Shown here in pieces: positions 53,847-62,773 of a stretch of DNA of 64,000 nucleotides (its first letter is position 1; every line of letters starts with the position of its first letter). The notes below the pieces were generated by a model. The model did no database searches. It had not been told where the DNA came from and was given only the letters and a program-made list of their open reading frames with translations. Source of the stretch: Caloramator quimbayensis (GTDB lineage: Bacteria; Bacillota; Clostridia; Clostridiales; Caloramatoraceae); NCBI RefSeq assembly GCF_900167605.1, contig NZ_FUYH01000010.1, forward strand, positions 46,263 to 110,262, read 5' to 3'. Position numbers and translations under genes: made by a program.

Positions 53847-54836
53847 ATGGATAATACTATTTTTGCACAAAGTATTGCAAGAATAAGATCTTTAGAAACA
53901 AAAATGATAGATAAGGCTAAAATCGAAGCGATGGTTGAGTCAAGAGATTTTAACGACTGCTTAAGATTTCTTCAGGACACCCAATATGGAAGCTATATTA
54001 CTGCATCAAACTATGAAGAGGGTCTGAAATCTGCAACTATAGATATTTATAAGGAAATGTACAAAATCTGCCCTTTAAGGGAAGTAGTTGATATTTTAGC
54101 TCTTCGTTATGATTCGCATAACATAAAAAGCCTTATAAAAGGAAAACTTGCAGGAATAGATACATTGTATCTTACAGTTGATGCCGGCACAATTCCTGTT
54201 GATAGACTCAATATAATGGTAAAAGAAGAGAATTTCAGGGATATGCCAAAGACTTTAAGATATTATGTTGAAAAAGCCTTTGAAAATTATAAAAACTCAC
54301 AGGACCCTCAGGATATTGATATTACAATCGATAAAGGCATATATGAATATATGCTTGAAATAGCTGAAAGCAGTAAGATGGAGTATTTACTTGATATTGT
54401 TAAACTCATGATAGATACAATAAATATTAAATCATTTATCAGGATAAACATACAGGAACGCGGAAGAGATTTTATGCAGAAAGTACTTTTGCCAAAGGGA
54501 AACCTCGATAAGGATTTATTTTTGAATAACATAACGGATTCCCTTGAGAGCTTTGCAAACAAGATAATGCATACTGATTATTTTAAATGGGTAAAGGAAG
54601 GTTTAGGAGAATATATTAAAAAGGGTGACCTTGGAAGTATTGAAAAATACGGAGATAACTACATTATAGATTATCTAAAGAAGGCAAAGCTTGTAAGCTT
54701 TGGACCAGATCCTATTATCGCATATATTTTAGCCAGAGAAAATGAAATAAGAGCAATAAGAATAATACTTACAGGAAAAAGGAACGATGTAAGTCCCGAC
54801 ATAATAAGGGAAAGGCTGCGTGATGTTTATGTATAA
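53847..54836 (+). CDS. ntpC: V-type ATPase subunit C (AC39/d-like), operon 2
   Basis: A 329-residue helical subunit joining the K ring to the central stalk. The N terminus TIFAQSIARIRSLETKMIDKAKIEAMVESRDFNDCLRFL fits the AC39 family, as does ILARENEIRAIRIILTGK near the C terminus. ATG 53847 has GGGAGGG seven bases upstream; a longer in-frame reading from 53802 crosses the intergenic hairpins and lacks a ribosome site. Its end overlaps F. Confidence 0.92.
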   Translation: MDNTIFAQSIARIRSLETKMIDKAKIEAMVESRDFNDCLRFLQDTQYGSYITASNYEEGLKSATIDIYKEMYKICPLREVVDILALRYDSHNIKSLIKGKLAGIDTLYLTVDAGTIPVDRLNIMVKEENFRDMPKTLRYYVEKAFENYKNSQDPQDIDITIDKGIYEYMLEIAESSKMEYLLDIVKLMIDTINIKSFIRINIQERGRDFMQKVLLPKGNLDKDLFLNNITDSLESFANKIMHTDYFKWVKEGLGEYIKKGDLGSIEKYGDNYIIDYLKKAKLVSFGPDPIIAYILARENEIRAIRIILTGKRNDVSPDIIRERLRDVYV

Positions 54837-55152
54837 AATAGGAGTTGTTGGAGAAAAGGACGCAGTTATAGCCTTTCTTGCTCTTGGCCTTACTGTTAAA
54901 GCTGTTGAAAGTCCTGATGAAGCTATGAAGGCAGTTGACGGTATGGCAAGGGAGGGCTATGGAATAATATTTGTAACGGAGACGGTAGCAAAGGACATAG
55001 AAGAAACTATTGAAAGATATAAAAATCAGATGCTTCCGGCAATTATTCTAATTCCAGGAAGCAAGGGAAGCCTTGGAATTGGTATGGCTAAAATTAAGGA
55101 GAATGTAGAAAAAGCTGTCGGAGTAGATATTTTATCAAAGAAAGAAGGTTGA
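54823..55152 (+). CDS. ntpG: V-type ATPase subunit F, operon 2
   Basis: A 109-residue subunit F with [25 protein letters not shown] at the N terminus and [14 protein letters not shown] later, both typical. It overlaps the end of C by 14 bases. ATG 54823 fits AAAGG at seven bases; ATG 54829 is an alternative two codons later. It binds the rotor axle D. Confidence 0.9.
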   Translation: MFMYKIGVVGEKDAVIAFLALGLTVKAVESPDEAMKAVDGMAREGYGIIFVTETVAKDIEETIERYKNQMLPAIILIPGSKGSLGIGMAKIKENVEKAVGVDILSKKEG

Positions 55153-55156
55153 TAGC

Positions 55157-56929
55157 TTGAGTAACGGAAGAATTGTAAAAATATCAGGACCTCTTGTAAT
55201 AGCAGAGGGTATGGAAAATACTAACATGTTCGACGTTGTTAGAGTAGGCAATAAGAAATTAATCGGTGAAATAATAGAAATGAGAGGCGATAGAGCTTCT
55301 ATTCAGGTATACGAAGAAACATCGGGTTTAGCACCTGGAGAACCTGTTGAATCTGTTGGAGAGCCTCTTAGCGTTGAACTTGGACCTGGACTTATAGAGG
55401 CCATGTTTGATGGTATTCAAAGACCTCTCGATGCTGTAAGGGATGTTGCAGGTGATTTTATTGCAAGAGGTGTAGATGTACCATCGCTAAACAGAGAAAA
55501 GAAGTGGGATTTTAAGCCATTAAAGAACGCAGGGGATTTTGTAACTGCAGGAGATGTTATTGGTTTTGTTCAGGAAACAACTCTAATTCAGCATAGAATT
55601 ATGATTCCCTATGGAATAGAGGGAAACATAGTTGAAATTAAAGAAGGAAGTTTTACGGTTTTGGATGTTGTTGCTACCGTAAAAGATAAAAACGGCAGCA
55701 TTCATAATGTTACTTTGATGCAAAAGTGGCCTGTAAGAAGAGGAAGGCCTTATAAAAACAAAATAGCTCCAGAAGAGCCTATGATAACTGGACAAAGAAT
55801 AATCGATACCTTCTTCCCAGTTGCAAAGGGTGGAACGGCATGCGTTCCAGGACCTTTTGGAAGCGGTAAGACAGTTGTTCAGCACCAGCTTGCAAAATGG
55901 GCAGACGCTGAAATAGTTGTATATGTAGGATGCGGAGAACGTGGCAATGAGATGACAGACGTTCTTATGGAATTCCCTGAATTAAAGGATCCTAAATCAG
56001 GAGAGCCTTTGATGAAAAGAACAGTACTTATTGCAAATACTTCAAATATGCCGGTTGCAGCGAGAGAAGCATCAATTTACACTGGAATTACTATTGCTGA
56101 ATATTTCAGGGACATGGGATATTCTGTTGCAATAATGGCTGACTCAACATCAAGATGGGCAGAAGCTCTTCGTGAAATGTCTGGCCGTCTTGAAGAAATG
56201 CCTGGTGAGGAAGGATATCCAGCATATCTTACTTCAAGAGCAGCTGCTTTCTATGAAAGAGCAGGTAAGGTTGAATGTCTTGGAAGCGATGGAAGGATTG
56301 GTGCCCTGACTGTTATAGGTGCAGTATCACCTCCTGGAGGAGACCTTTCAGAGCCGGTAACCCAGGCAACCCTTAAAATAGTTAAGGTTTTCTGGGGACT
56401 TGATTCCCAGCTTGCATATAAAAGACATTTCCCTGCAATAAACTGGCTTTTAAGTTATTCCCTATACCTTGATAAAATAGGTCCATATATAGAGGGAACG
56501 GGAATAAAGGATTGGCAGGATATGACTAAGGAAGCTATGAAGATACTTCAGGAAGAGGATGAACTTCAGGAAATTGTAAGGCTCGTTGGTATAGATGCAT
56601 TATCAGAAAAGGATAGATTGACTTTAGAGGCTGCAAAGTCCTTAAGGGAAGATTATCTGCATCAGAATGCCTTCCATGAAGTAGATACTTATACTTCGCT
56701 AAATAAACAATCTAAGATGTTAAAGCTTATACTCGAGTTTTATCATCTTGCTCAAAACGCCCTTGATAATGGTGTTTATCTTAGTAAATTAACTGTTCTC
56801 CCTGTTAGAGAGAAAATAGCAAGGGCAAAATATATACCTGAAAATGAAATGGAAAAAATCGATGCTATATTTGATGAATTAAAACAGCAGATAAACTCTC
56901 TTTATGAGGGAGGTGCAGTAAATGCTTAA
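55157..56929 (+). CDS. ntpA: V-type ATPase catalytic subunit A, operon 2
   Basis: Catalytic subunit, 590 residues, with P-loop GPFGSGKT at residues 232-239, [19 protein letters not shown], and [22 protein letters not shown]. The A-specific insert (about 120-190) is present. The start is TTG 55157 after AGAAGG; there is no ATG nearby. It resembles the A subunit of operon 1 across the length but many positions differ, so the operons are old paralogs or were acquired separately. It overlaps B by eight bases. Confidence 0.96.
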   Translation: MSNGRIVKISGPLVIAEGMENTNMFDVVRVGNKKLIGEIIEMRGDRASIQVYEETSGLAPGEPVESVGEPLSVELGPGLIEAMFDGIQRPLDAVRDVAGDFIARGVDVPSLNREKKWDFKPLKNAGDFVTAGDVIGFVQETTLIQHRIMIPYGIEGNIVEIKEGSFTVLDVVATVKDKNGSIHNVTLMQKWPVRRGRPYKNKIAPEEPMITGQRIIDTFFPVAKGGTACVPGPFGSGKTVVQHQLAKWADAEIVVYVGCGERGNEMTDVLMEFPELKDPKSGEPLMKRTVLIANTSNMPVAAREASIYTGITIAEYFRDMGYSVAIMADSTSRWAEALREMSGRLEEMPGEEGYPAYLTSRAAAFYERAGKVECLGSDGRIGALTVIGAVSPPGGDLSEPVTQATLKIVKVFWGLDSQLAYKRHFPAINWLLSYSLYLDKIGPYIEGTGIKDWQDMTKEAMKILQEEDELQEIVRLVGIDALSEKDRLTLEAAKSLREDYLHQNAFHEVDTYTSLNKQSKMLKLILEFYHLAQNALDNGVYLSKLTVLPVREKIARAKYIPENEMEKIDAIFDELKQQINSLYEGGAVNA

Positions 56930-58304
56930 GGAATATAGAACCATAAGAGAAGTTGCAGGGCCGCTTATGCTTGTTGACAATGTTGAAAAAGTAGCCTTTG
57001 ATGAACTTGTTGAGATAGAAACTCAAAAAGGTGAAATTAGACGTGGAAGAGTTCTTGAAATAAATCAGGATAAGGCACTCGTTCAGCTTTTTGAAAGTTC
57101 TGCAGGAATAAACTTAAAAGACAGTAAGGTAAGATTTCTTGGAAGGACATTGGAACTTGGTGTTTCAATGGATATGCTCGGAAGGGTATTCGATGGACTT
57201 GGAAGGCCTAAGGATGGAGGACCAAAGATAATTCCTGAAAAAAGGCTTGATATATCCGGAGAACCTATAAACCCTGTTGCAAGAGATTATCCGTCAGAAT
57301 TTATACAGACAGGTATTTCTGCAATAGATGGACTTAACACTCTTGTTAGAGGACAAAAGCTTCCGATATTCTCGGGCTCAGGTCTTCCACATGCAAGGCT
57401 TGCAGCACAGATAGCAAGACAAGCAAAGGTTTTATCCGCTGACAGCAAATTCGCAGTTGTATTTGCTGCTATGGGTATAACTTTTGAAGAAGCAGACTTT
57501 TTTATCTCTGATTTTAAGAAAACAGGAGCTATAGACAGGTCCGTCCTATTTATAAATCTTGCAGATGAACCTTCAATAGAAAGAATAGCAACTCCAAGAA
57601 TGGCTTTAACCTGTGCAGAATATCTTGCTTATGAAAAAGGAATGCATGTTCTTGTAATTATGACTGATATGACGAACTATGCTGAGGCTTTAAGAGAGGT
57701 TTCAGCAGCAAGAAAAGAGGTTCCAGGAAGAAGAGGATACCCTGGATATCTTTATACTGACCTTTCTACTATTTATGAGAGAGCAGGAAGAATAAGGGGC
57801 AGGGAAGGATCTATAACTCAGATACCGATACTTACAATGCCTGAAGATGATAAGACTCATCCTATACCTGACCTTACAGGATATATTACAGAGGGACAGA
57901 TAATATTAAGCAGAGAGCTATACAGAAAGGGAGTTATGCCTCCTATTGACGTTCTTCCATCACTTTCAAGACTCAAGGATAAGGGTATTGGAAAAGGTAA
58001 GACGAGGGAAGATCATGCAGATACCATGAACCAGCTTTTTGCAGCCTATGCCCAAGGTAAACAGGCAAAGGAACTTGCAGTAATTCTTGGTGAATCAGCC
58101 CTTTCTGATACTGATAAGCTTTTTGCAAAGTTTGCTGAAGAATTTGAAAGAAGATATGTATCACAGGGTGAGTATGAAAACAGGAGTATAGAAGAAACAT
58201 TAAGTATAGGCTGGCAGCTTCTATCCATACTTCCAAAATCAGAATTAAAGAGAATAAGAGATGAATATATAGAAAAGTACCTTCCCAAAAAAGGGGTTGA
58301 ATAG
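56922..58304 (+). CDS. ntpB: V-type ATPase subunit B, operon 2
   Basis: Non-catalytic subunit B, 460 residues, with [26 protein letters not shown] and [27 protein letters not shown]. It starts with ATG 56922, eight bases before the A stop, after GAGGTGCAG. It alternates with A in the hexameric head. The D gene follows two bases after its stop. Confidence 0.95.
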   Translation: MLKEYRTIREVAGPLMLVDNVEKVAFDELVEIETQKGEIRRGRVLEINQDKALVQLFESSAGINLKDSKVRFLGRTLELGVSMDMLGRVFDGLGRPKDGGPKIIPEKRLDISGEPINPVARDYPSEFIQTGISAIDGLNTLVRGQKLPIFSGSGLPHARLAAQIARQAKVLSADSKFAVVFAAMGITFEEADFFISDFKKTGAIDRSVLFINLADEPSIERIATPRMALTCAEYLAYEKGMHVLVIMTDMTNYAEALREVSAARKEVPGRRGYPGYLYTDLSTIYERAGRIRGREGSITQIPILTMPEDDKTHPIPDLTGYITEGQIILSRELYRKGVMPPIDVLPSLSRLKDKGIGKGKTREDHADTMNQLFAAYAQGKQAKELAVILGESALSDTDKLFAKFAEEFERRYVSQGEYENRSIEETLSIGWQLLSILPKSELKRIRDEYIEKYLPKKGVE

Positions 58305-58306
58305 GA

Positions 58307-58936
58307 ATGAGACTTAATGTAAACCCAACAAGAATGGAGCTTACAAGGCTTAAAAAGAGGCTGAAGGTTGCAGTAAGAGGACATAAGCTTTTAAAGGATA
58401 AGCAGGATGAGCTCATGAAAAAGTTCATTGAGCTTATTAAAAAGAACGATGAGCTAAGGAAAAGCGTTGAAGGAGAGCTTACAGAATCTTTGAAGAATTT
58501 TATGATGGCAAAGGCTGTAATGTCAACTGAGTCCCTTGAAGAAGCGATTATAATGCCGACGGAAAAGATAAGCCTTAATGTATCCAAAAAGAATGTGATG
58601 AGCGTTAACGTTCCTGTTATGGAATTTGTAAGGGAGGCAAAGGAAGGAGCAAGCATTTACCCCTATGGTTTTGCTGCGACGACGGGAGAACTCGATAGCG
58701 CAATAAAAAAGCTGTATGATATTATGCCTCACCTTTTAGAGCTTGCTGAGGTTGAAAAATCCTGCCAGCTCATGGCCGATGAAATTGAAAAGACAAGAAG
58801 AAGGGTTAATGCTCTCGAGTATGTAATGATTCCTCAGCTTCAGGAAACTATTAAATATATAACCATGAAGCTCGATGAAAACGAAAGAGGAACATTGACA
58901 AGGCTCATGAAAGTAAAGACCATGATACAAAAATGA
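58307..58936 (+). CDS. ntpD: V-type ATPase subunit D (central rotor axle), operon 2
   Basis: A 209-residue rotor shaft subunit: [35 protein letters not shown] at the start and a second long helix with [26 protein letters not shown]. These are the standard D signatures. It is the last gene of operon 2 and ends seven bases before the terminator stem. Confidence 0.94.
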   Translation: MRLNVNPTRMELTRLKKRLKVAVRGHKLLKDKQDELMKKFIELIKKNDELRKSVEGELTESLKNFMMAKAVMSTESLEEAIIMPTEKISLNVSKKNVMSVNVPVMEFVREAKEGASIYPYGFAATTGELDSAIKKLYDIMPHLLELAEVEKSCQLMADEIEKTRRRVNALEYVMIPQLQETIKYITMKLDENERGTLTRLMKVKTMIQK

Positions 58937-58942
58937 TAAATT

Positions 58943-58984
58943 AAAAAACAGCAGCGATTATGATAAATGCTGCTGTTTTTTTTA
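58943..58984 (+). terminator. Terminator of V-ATPase operon 2
   Basis: AAAAAACAGCAGC (58943-58955) pairs with GCTGCTGTTTTTT (58969-58981), ending in a long T-run. Confidence 0.93.
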
Positions 58985-59062
58985 TGAAATTAATATTACA
59001 ATGGAAATAAAGAAAATTTAGTTAAATTTTACAATCGATATAATGAATTAAGGTGTTATAAT

Positions 59063-60259
59063 ATGAAAAAAAGATTTAATTTTATTTTGTTTTTACTTGC
59101 TTTTATTATATTCTGTTCTTGCAGTTTAAAAACTGAAGGGATTGATCAGAGAATAGAAGAAGAATGTATTTCTACTTTTGAAAGCGATTCGATTAAAGAA
59201 CAAAAAATAGTATTGCAAGGAGAAGAAGAAACAGCAGCTTTAAAAAAAGATTTAAAAGAAGATAAGATAAGCATAGCTGCAACTGGGGATATAATGTTTC
59301 ACATGCCAATTGTAAACAGCGCTTATAATGGGAAAAAATATGATTTTAAATATATCTTTGAAGACATAAAGCCATTAATTGAATCTTCAGATATTGCAAT
59401 AGGGAATCTTGAAACAACAATATATCCTAAAAGAAAACTTTCAGGTTATCCAAGGTTTAATTCTCCCATCGAAATACTTGAGGGGATAAAATATGCCGGC
59501 TTTGATGTTTTAACAACAGCAAATAATCACTGTGCTGACAGCGGAAGGGAAGGTATACTATCTACAGTTAATAACATTAAAAAAAGCGGAATGATACCAG
59601 TTGGAACAGGAAACACGAAGGAACTTAAATATGCTGTAGTTGAACGAAATGGTATAAAGATAGGAATTTTGTCCTATACATTCAGCACTAATGGGATTAA
59701 GGTACCAAAGGGTATGGTAAATTTAATAGATAAAAATGTAATTAAAAAAGATATTGATATATTAAAGAAGAAAAGCGATTATATAATTGTTTGTATTCAT
59801 ATAGGAACAGAATATGTGATGGATGCTGAACCTAATGTTAAAAAACTTTTTAAAGAAATAGCTTTTATGGGTGCTGACTGCATCATAGGAAACCATCCCC
59901 ATGTTCCAAGGACAGTTGAAATCATAGAAATAAATGGGAAAAAAGTGTTTATAGCCTATTCACTTGGGAATCTATTATCAAGCCAGAATAAACCTTATAC
60001 TGATATTGGGCTTATATGCAAATTGGATATTAAAAAGGATGATAAAGGAATAGTTTCTTTAATAAGCAGCGATGTAATACCTGTTTATAGAAAAAATTAT
60101 ATTGAAAAAGGTAAAAATTTATATAAAATAATAAACTACAGCTCTACAGAAAAGATTGATTATTTATTAGAAGAAGAGAAGGAGTACATAAAAAATACAT
60201 ATTATGATATTATAAATAAGAGCAGCTTTGAAGTTTTTAATTTAAATAGGAGGGAATAA
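59063..60259 (+). CDS. CapA-family (PGA_cap) metallophosphatase-like lipoprotein
   Basis: A 398-residue protein with a lipoprotein signal (LLAFIIFCSC-SLK) and a CapA-type domain over about residues 75-330: ISIAATGDIMFHMPIV, IGNLETTIYP, TTANNHCADSG and IIGNHPHVPRTVE, which hold the metal-binding residues of the calcineurin-like fold. CapA proteins take part in poly-gamma-glutamate capsule export, yet many homologues lie outside capsule operons, as here. The ribosome site is weak (AAGGTG). It ends one base before the deformylase gene, so the two are probably co-transcribed. Confidence 0.85.
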   Translation: MKKRFNFILFLLAFIIFCSCSLKTEGIDQRIEEECISTFESDSIKEQKIVLQGEEETAALKKDLKEDKISIAATGDIMFHMPIVNSAYNGKKYDFKYIFEDIKPLIESSDIAIGNLETTIYPKRKLSGYPRFNSPIEILEGIKYAGFDVLTTANNHCADSGREGILSTVNNIKKSGMIPVGTGNTKELKYAVVERNGIKIGILSYTFSTNGIKVPKGMVNLIDKNVIKKDIDILKKKSDYIIVCIHIGTEYVMDAEPNVKKLFKEIAFMGADCIIGNHPHVPRTVEIIEINGKKVFIAYSLGNLLSSQNKPYTDIGLICKLDIKKDDKGIVSLISSDVIPVYRKNYIEKGKNLYKIINYSSTEKIDYLLEEEKEYIKNTYYDIINKSSFEVFNLNRRE

Positions 60260-60260
60260 T

Positions 60261-60740
60261 ATGGCAGTAAGGGAAATAGTTCAAAAGGGACATCCTGCAC
60301 TAAAGGCAAAAAGTACGAGCGTTGCTAAAATCGATGATAGGATTAAAGGTATAATTCAGGATTTAAAGGATACACTATACAGCACTTCAAATGGTATAGG
60401 ACTTGCAGCTCCGCAGATAGGAATAAACAAAAGAATTATATTAATAGATATGAGAGATGGCATGAAGCCTATTGTACTCATAAATCCAAGGATTGTAAGC
60501 TATTCTGGGAAACAGGAAAGTGAAGAGAGCTGCCTTAGCTATATAGGATATTATGGATATGTTGAAAGACCTGCAAAGGTAATAGTAAAAGGCCTTAATG
60601 AAAATGGAGAAGAAGTAAGCTATAAGGGTGAAGAACTTTTATGCAGAGCTTTTTGCCATGAAATTGATCATCTCGATGGTATAATGTATACAGATAGAGC
60701 CTACGAAATTTATAGAGATGATGAGGAGAGATTGCACTAA
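60261..60740 (+). CDS. def: Peptide deformylase
   Basis: A 159-residue metal-dependent deformylase that removes the formyl group from nascent proteins. The three family motifs are present: GIGLAAPQIG (about 45-54), ESCLS with the metal Cys (here Ser replaces the usual Gly), and HEIDHLDG with the two His and catalytic Glu near residue 134. AGGAGG precedes the ATG. It is a short, normal-length copy linked to the CapA-like gene rather than to fmt or priA. Confidence 0.94.
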   Translation: MAVREIVQKGHPALKAKSTSVAKIDDRIKGIIQDLKDTLYSTSNGIGLAAPQIGINKRIILIDMRDGMKPIVLINPRIVSYSGKQESEESCLSYIGYYGYVERPAKVIVKGLNENGEEVSYKGEELLCRAFCHEIDHLDGIMYTDRAYEIYRDDEERLH

Positions 60741-60746
60741 TAATTA

Positions 60747-60820
60747 AGAAGCTCTAAACATTTTTTAAAAAAAGAACTTTTGGTATTTAATATTTTTAAT
60801 AACCAAAAGTTCTTTTTTTA
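60747..60820. terminator. Bidirectional terminator related to the structured repeat
   Basis: AGAACTTTTGG (60773-60783) pairs with CCAAAAGTTCT (60803-60813), extended by A- and T-runs to about 17 pairs. It separates def (plus) from the selenoprotein gene (minus). The 11-bp arms are identical to the central hairpin of the repeat at 30294, and AGAAGCTCTAA (60747-60757) upstream also matches that repeat, so this may be a shortened copy. Confidence 0.8.
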
Positions 60821-60852
60821 TATAAAAGTGTACAGTGCTTCCTAAAATCTTC

Positions 60853-61143
60853 TTATATTGAAATTCCTTTTATTTGAAAACTTTGACCTAACAGAGGAAG
60901 ATTAAACTTCAGATTAATCTCAATGGTATCTAAAGTTTTAATTTTGTTGTAGATATAGATTTTAATATCTTTATAATTATAGACATTAAATAAATTTGTA
61001 TTGTCTACGGATTTAACAGCCTCTGCCCAAAGGCTCTTTGTTGTTCCAGCTCATCCGCATGATACAGAAGTATATTTTATCATTAACTTTCCTCCGTTTT
61101 TTAGTATAAAATCATAGGTTTTATCATTCATTATTATATTCAT
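60853..61143 (-). CDS. HesB-like selenoprotein 2 (in-frame UGA at 61051-61053)
   Basis: A 96-residue protein with one UGA read as selenocysteine 31 within YTSVSCG-U-AGTTKSLWAEA; the second half runs to LLGQSFQIKGISI. The CGU motif and the late GQSFQIKGI strand resemble small HesB-related proteins, several of which are selenoproteins. GGAGGTGATTTC precedes ATG 61143. A hairpin with AGCCT/AGGCT arms starts about 15 bases after the UGA. The frame continues 66 codons beyond the UGA to a stop just before a terminator, which argues against chance. Family assignment is less certain than for gene 1. Confidence 0.75.
61018..61035 (-). promoter_or_regulatory. Candidate bacterial SECIS hairpin, gene 2
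   Basis: In gene orientation AGCCT pairs with AGGCT around the loop TTGGGCAG, which has the G-rich start often seen in bacterial SECIS loops. It lies about 15-33 bases downstream of the UGA. Confidence 0.55.
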
Positions 61144-61155
61144 GAAATCACCTCC

Positions 61156-61172
61156 ATACCCTTATAGGGTAT
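61156..61172 (-). promoter_or_regulatory. CsoR/CstR-like operator upstream of selenoprotein gene 2
   Basis: In gene orientation ATACCCTATAAGGGTAT, a 17-bp inverted repeat with perfect ATACCC/GGGTAT arms. It sits four bases downstream of the -10 box and just before the ribosome site, the same layout as at gene 1 (37178-37194). Confidence 0.65.
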
Positions 61173-61176
61173 TTTT

Positions 61177-61205
61177 ATTATATCATATTTTGTTTTTTCA
61201 TACAA
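61177..61205 (-). promoter_or_regulatory. Promoter of selenoprotein gene 2
   Basis: In gene orientation TTGTAT (61205-61200), a 17-bp spacer and TATAAT (61182-61177). It is divergent from the ECF-transporter promoter about 20 bp away. Confidence 0.65.
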
Positions 61206-61224
61206 GAATAATGTGTAAAAACAA

Positions 61225-61270
61225 TAGACAAACAGGTGTATATACAGTATAATATTTGTGTAAAGACACA
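61225..61270 (+). promoter_or_regulatory. Promoter with two palindromes upstream of the ECF S-component gene
   Basis: TAGACA (61225-61230), a 17-bp spacer and TATAAT (61248-61253). A palindrome TGTATATACA (61237-61246) lies in the spacer and TGTGT-AAAG-ACACA (61257-61270) just downstream. Both are good repressor-site candidates; a vitamin-responsive repressor such as NiaR is possible but not shown. Confidence 0.55.
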
Positions 61271-61288
61271 TGTATGGAGGATGTAAAA

Positions 61289-61780
61289 ATGAAAACGAAA
61301 GAATTAACGGTAGGTGCTCTATTGTCAGCTATGGCTCTGCTTATCCCTCTTGCCTTTGGAAATTTTTTAATGGTAAGCATTCCACCTTTTACGGCAACGA
61401 TTATGTCCCATGTACCTCTATTTTTAGCCATGCTTGTAAGTCCCCTCGCAGCGGTTATGGTAGGACTTGTTTCTGCTTTCGGATTTTTAATAAAGTTAGG
61501 TCCTGTTGTTGCAGCTAGAGCACTTATGCATGCTGTTGCAGGCTATGTTGGAGCATCAGCAATAAAAAAAGGATACAGCTTTAAAGCTGCCCTTGCGATT
61601 TCAATGCCCTTTCATGCACTCCTTGAAGCTGTTGCAGTTATACCTTTTTATGGTTTAAATCTTTATAAAATTTTAGTTGTCGTAGCTCTTGGAACAGCGA
61701 TACATCATGCAGTAGATTCAGTTATAGCTGTATTTATTGCAGAGACTCTAAAAAAGGCGAAAGTAGTAAAAGCCGTATAA
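61289..61780 (+). CDS. ECF transporter S component, substrate uncertain
   Basis: A 163-residue membrane protein with about six hydrophobic segments, opening TKELTVGALLSAMALLIPLAFG, as usual for substrate-binding S components of energy-coupling-factor transporters. It resembles the niacin/tryptophan-type S components (NiaX/TrpP-like) most, but specificity cannot be fixed. No EcfA/EcfT genes are near, so it probably uses a shared module. ATG 61289 has GGAGG upstream; earlier in-frame starts lie in the promoter region. It is divergent from selenoprotein gene 2. Confidence 0.75.
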   Translation: MKTKELTVGALLSAMALLIPLAFGNFLMVSIPPFTATIMSHVPLFLAMLVSPLAAVMVGLVSAFGFLIKLGPVVAARALMHAVAGYVGASAIKKGYSFKAALAISMPFHALLEAVAVIPFYGLNLYKILVVVALGTAIHHAVDSVIAVFIAETLKKAKVVKAV

Positions 61781-61867
61781 TATTAAAAATATAGGTTTAT
61801 AAATAATTTGCTAATAAGTCCTAAATTATTAGTAGAATAAATGAATATAAAGTATTATTTTATAAAT

Positions 61868-61920
61868 ATAGAACTTTTGCAAACATTACAATAAAGCAAG
61901 CAAAAGTTCTATATTTTTTA
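61868..61920 (+). terminator. Terminator after the ECF gene, with repeat-like arms
   Basis: ATAGAACTTTTGC (61868-61880) pairs with GCAAAAGTTCTAT (61900-61912), followed by ATTTTTTA. The arms share AGAACTTTTG with the structured repeat. The gap 61781-62066 holds nothing else besides this and the GntR promoter. Confidence 0.8.
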
Positions 61921-62004
61921 AGAGTAAAAAAAGTTTATATAATTTAATTATTAGTCATTGATTAATCGAGGACTTTTATTGTCTATTTTATAACAAATAC
62001 TAAA

Positions 62005-62033
62005 TTGACTTGATTGTAATATAATTATATAAT
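62005..62033 (+). promoter_or_regulatory. Promoter of the GntR-family gene
   Basis: TTGACT (62005-62010), a 17-bp spacer and TATAAT (62028-62033), 34 bases before the start codon. Confidence 0.8.
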
Positions 62034-62066
62034 TTATATGGATAATTGTATTTTAGGGGGTATTTT

Positions 62067-62732
62067 ATGAAGGAGTATAATGTATTCGAAGACCAATACT
62101 CATTAAGAGGAAGAGTATATAATATATTAAGAGAAAATATTTTGGATGGTAAATATAAGCCCGGTGAGAACCTGATTGAGCTTAAACTTGCAAATGAGCT
62201 TCATGTAAGCAGAACCCCGGTTAGAGAAGCAATAAGGCAGCTTGAGCTTGAAGGCCTTGTTGAAAGCATTCCCAATAAAGGAGTTATAGTTAAGGGTATA
62301 ACTAAAAAGGACATGGAAGATATATATAGAATAAGAGTTGTACTTGAAGGTCTTGCTGCAAGATGGGCTATTGAGCAGATTACAGATGATAAGATAAAAG
62401 AGATGAAAGACCTTTGTGAGCTTATGGAATTTTATACTATGAAAAACGATGTTGACCAGATAGCAGATCTTAACACTAAATTTCATGATATTATTTTCTC
62501 TTCAACAAACAGTAGTATATTACAGCACATATTGAGAGATTTTCAGTTCTACGTTAAATGGGCAAGACATGAATCACTATCTACCCCCGGAAGAAAAGAA
62601 GAAGCGCTGAAGGAACATCTTGACATATTAAAAGCCTTTGAAGATAGAGATGCTGAAGCAGCTGTTAAATACCTTACAATACATGTTGAAAATTCAAGCA
62701 GAAACGTATTGAGAAAGCTTTCAGAAGAATAA
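62067..62732 (+). CDS. GntR-family transcriptional regulator (FadR subfamily, FCD domain)
   Basis: A 221-residue regulator: N-terminal winged helix (SLRGRVYNILRENILDGKYKPGENL...LANELHVSRTPVREAIRQLELEGLVE, about 10-70) and a C-terminal FCD effector domain with DIYRIRVVLEGLAARWA and a metal-site-like NTKFHDIIFSSTN. ATG 62067 follows AGGGGG; earlier in-frame starts lie before it. Members control metabolic genes in response to carboxylic acids; the target here is unknown. It is monocistronic with a bidirectional terminator. Confidence 0.9.
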   Translation: MKEYNVFEDQYSLRGRVYNILRENILDGKYKPGENLIELKLANELHVSRTPVREAIRQLELEGLVESIPNKGVIVKGITKKDMEDIYRIRVVLEGLAARWAIEQITDDKIKEMKDLCELMEFYTMKNDVDQIADLNTKFHDIIFSSTNSSILQHILRDFQFYVKWARHESLSTPGRKEEALKEHLDILKAFEDRDAEAAVKYLTIHVENSSRNVLRKLSEE

Positions 62733-62736
62733 AAAT

Positions 62737-62773
62737 TTAAGCTGCAGCCTTATTATTTTAAGCTGCAGCTTAA
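62737..62773. terminator. Bidirectional terminator between convergent genes
   Basis: TTAAGCTGCAGC (62737-62748) pairs with GCTGCAGCTTAA (62762-62773). The distal arm encodes the last residues of the minus-strand gene. Confidence 0.85.

Noticed and set aside
57973..58656. Minus-strand ORF of 227 codons opposite V-ATPase B and D
   Set aside because: It covers two conserved genes in antisense and its translation is Ser/Leu/Phe-rich, as expected for a shadow of Lys/Glu-rich coding sequence.
60841..61143. Region before the ECF gene taken as non-coding
   Set aside because: Rejected as empty: the minus strand holds the 96-codon UGA-containing frame with ribosome site, promoter and operator.
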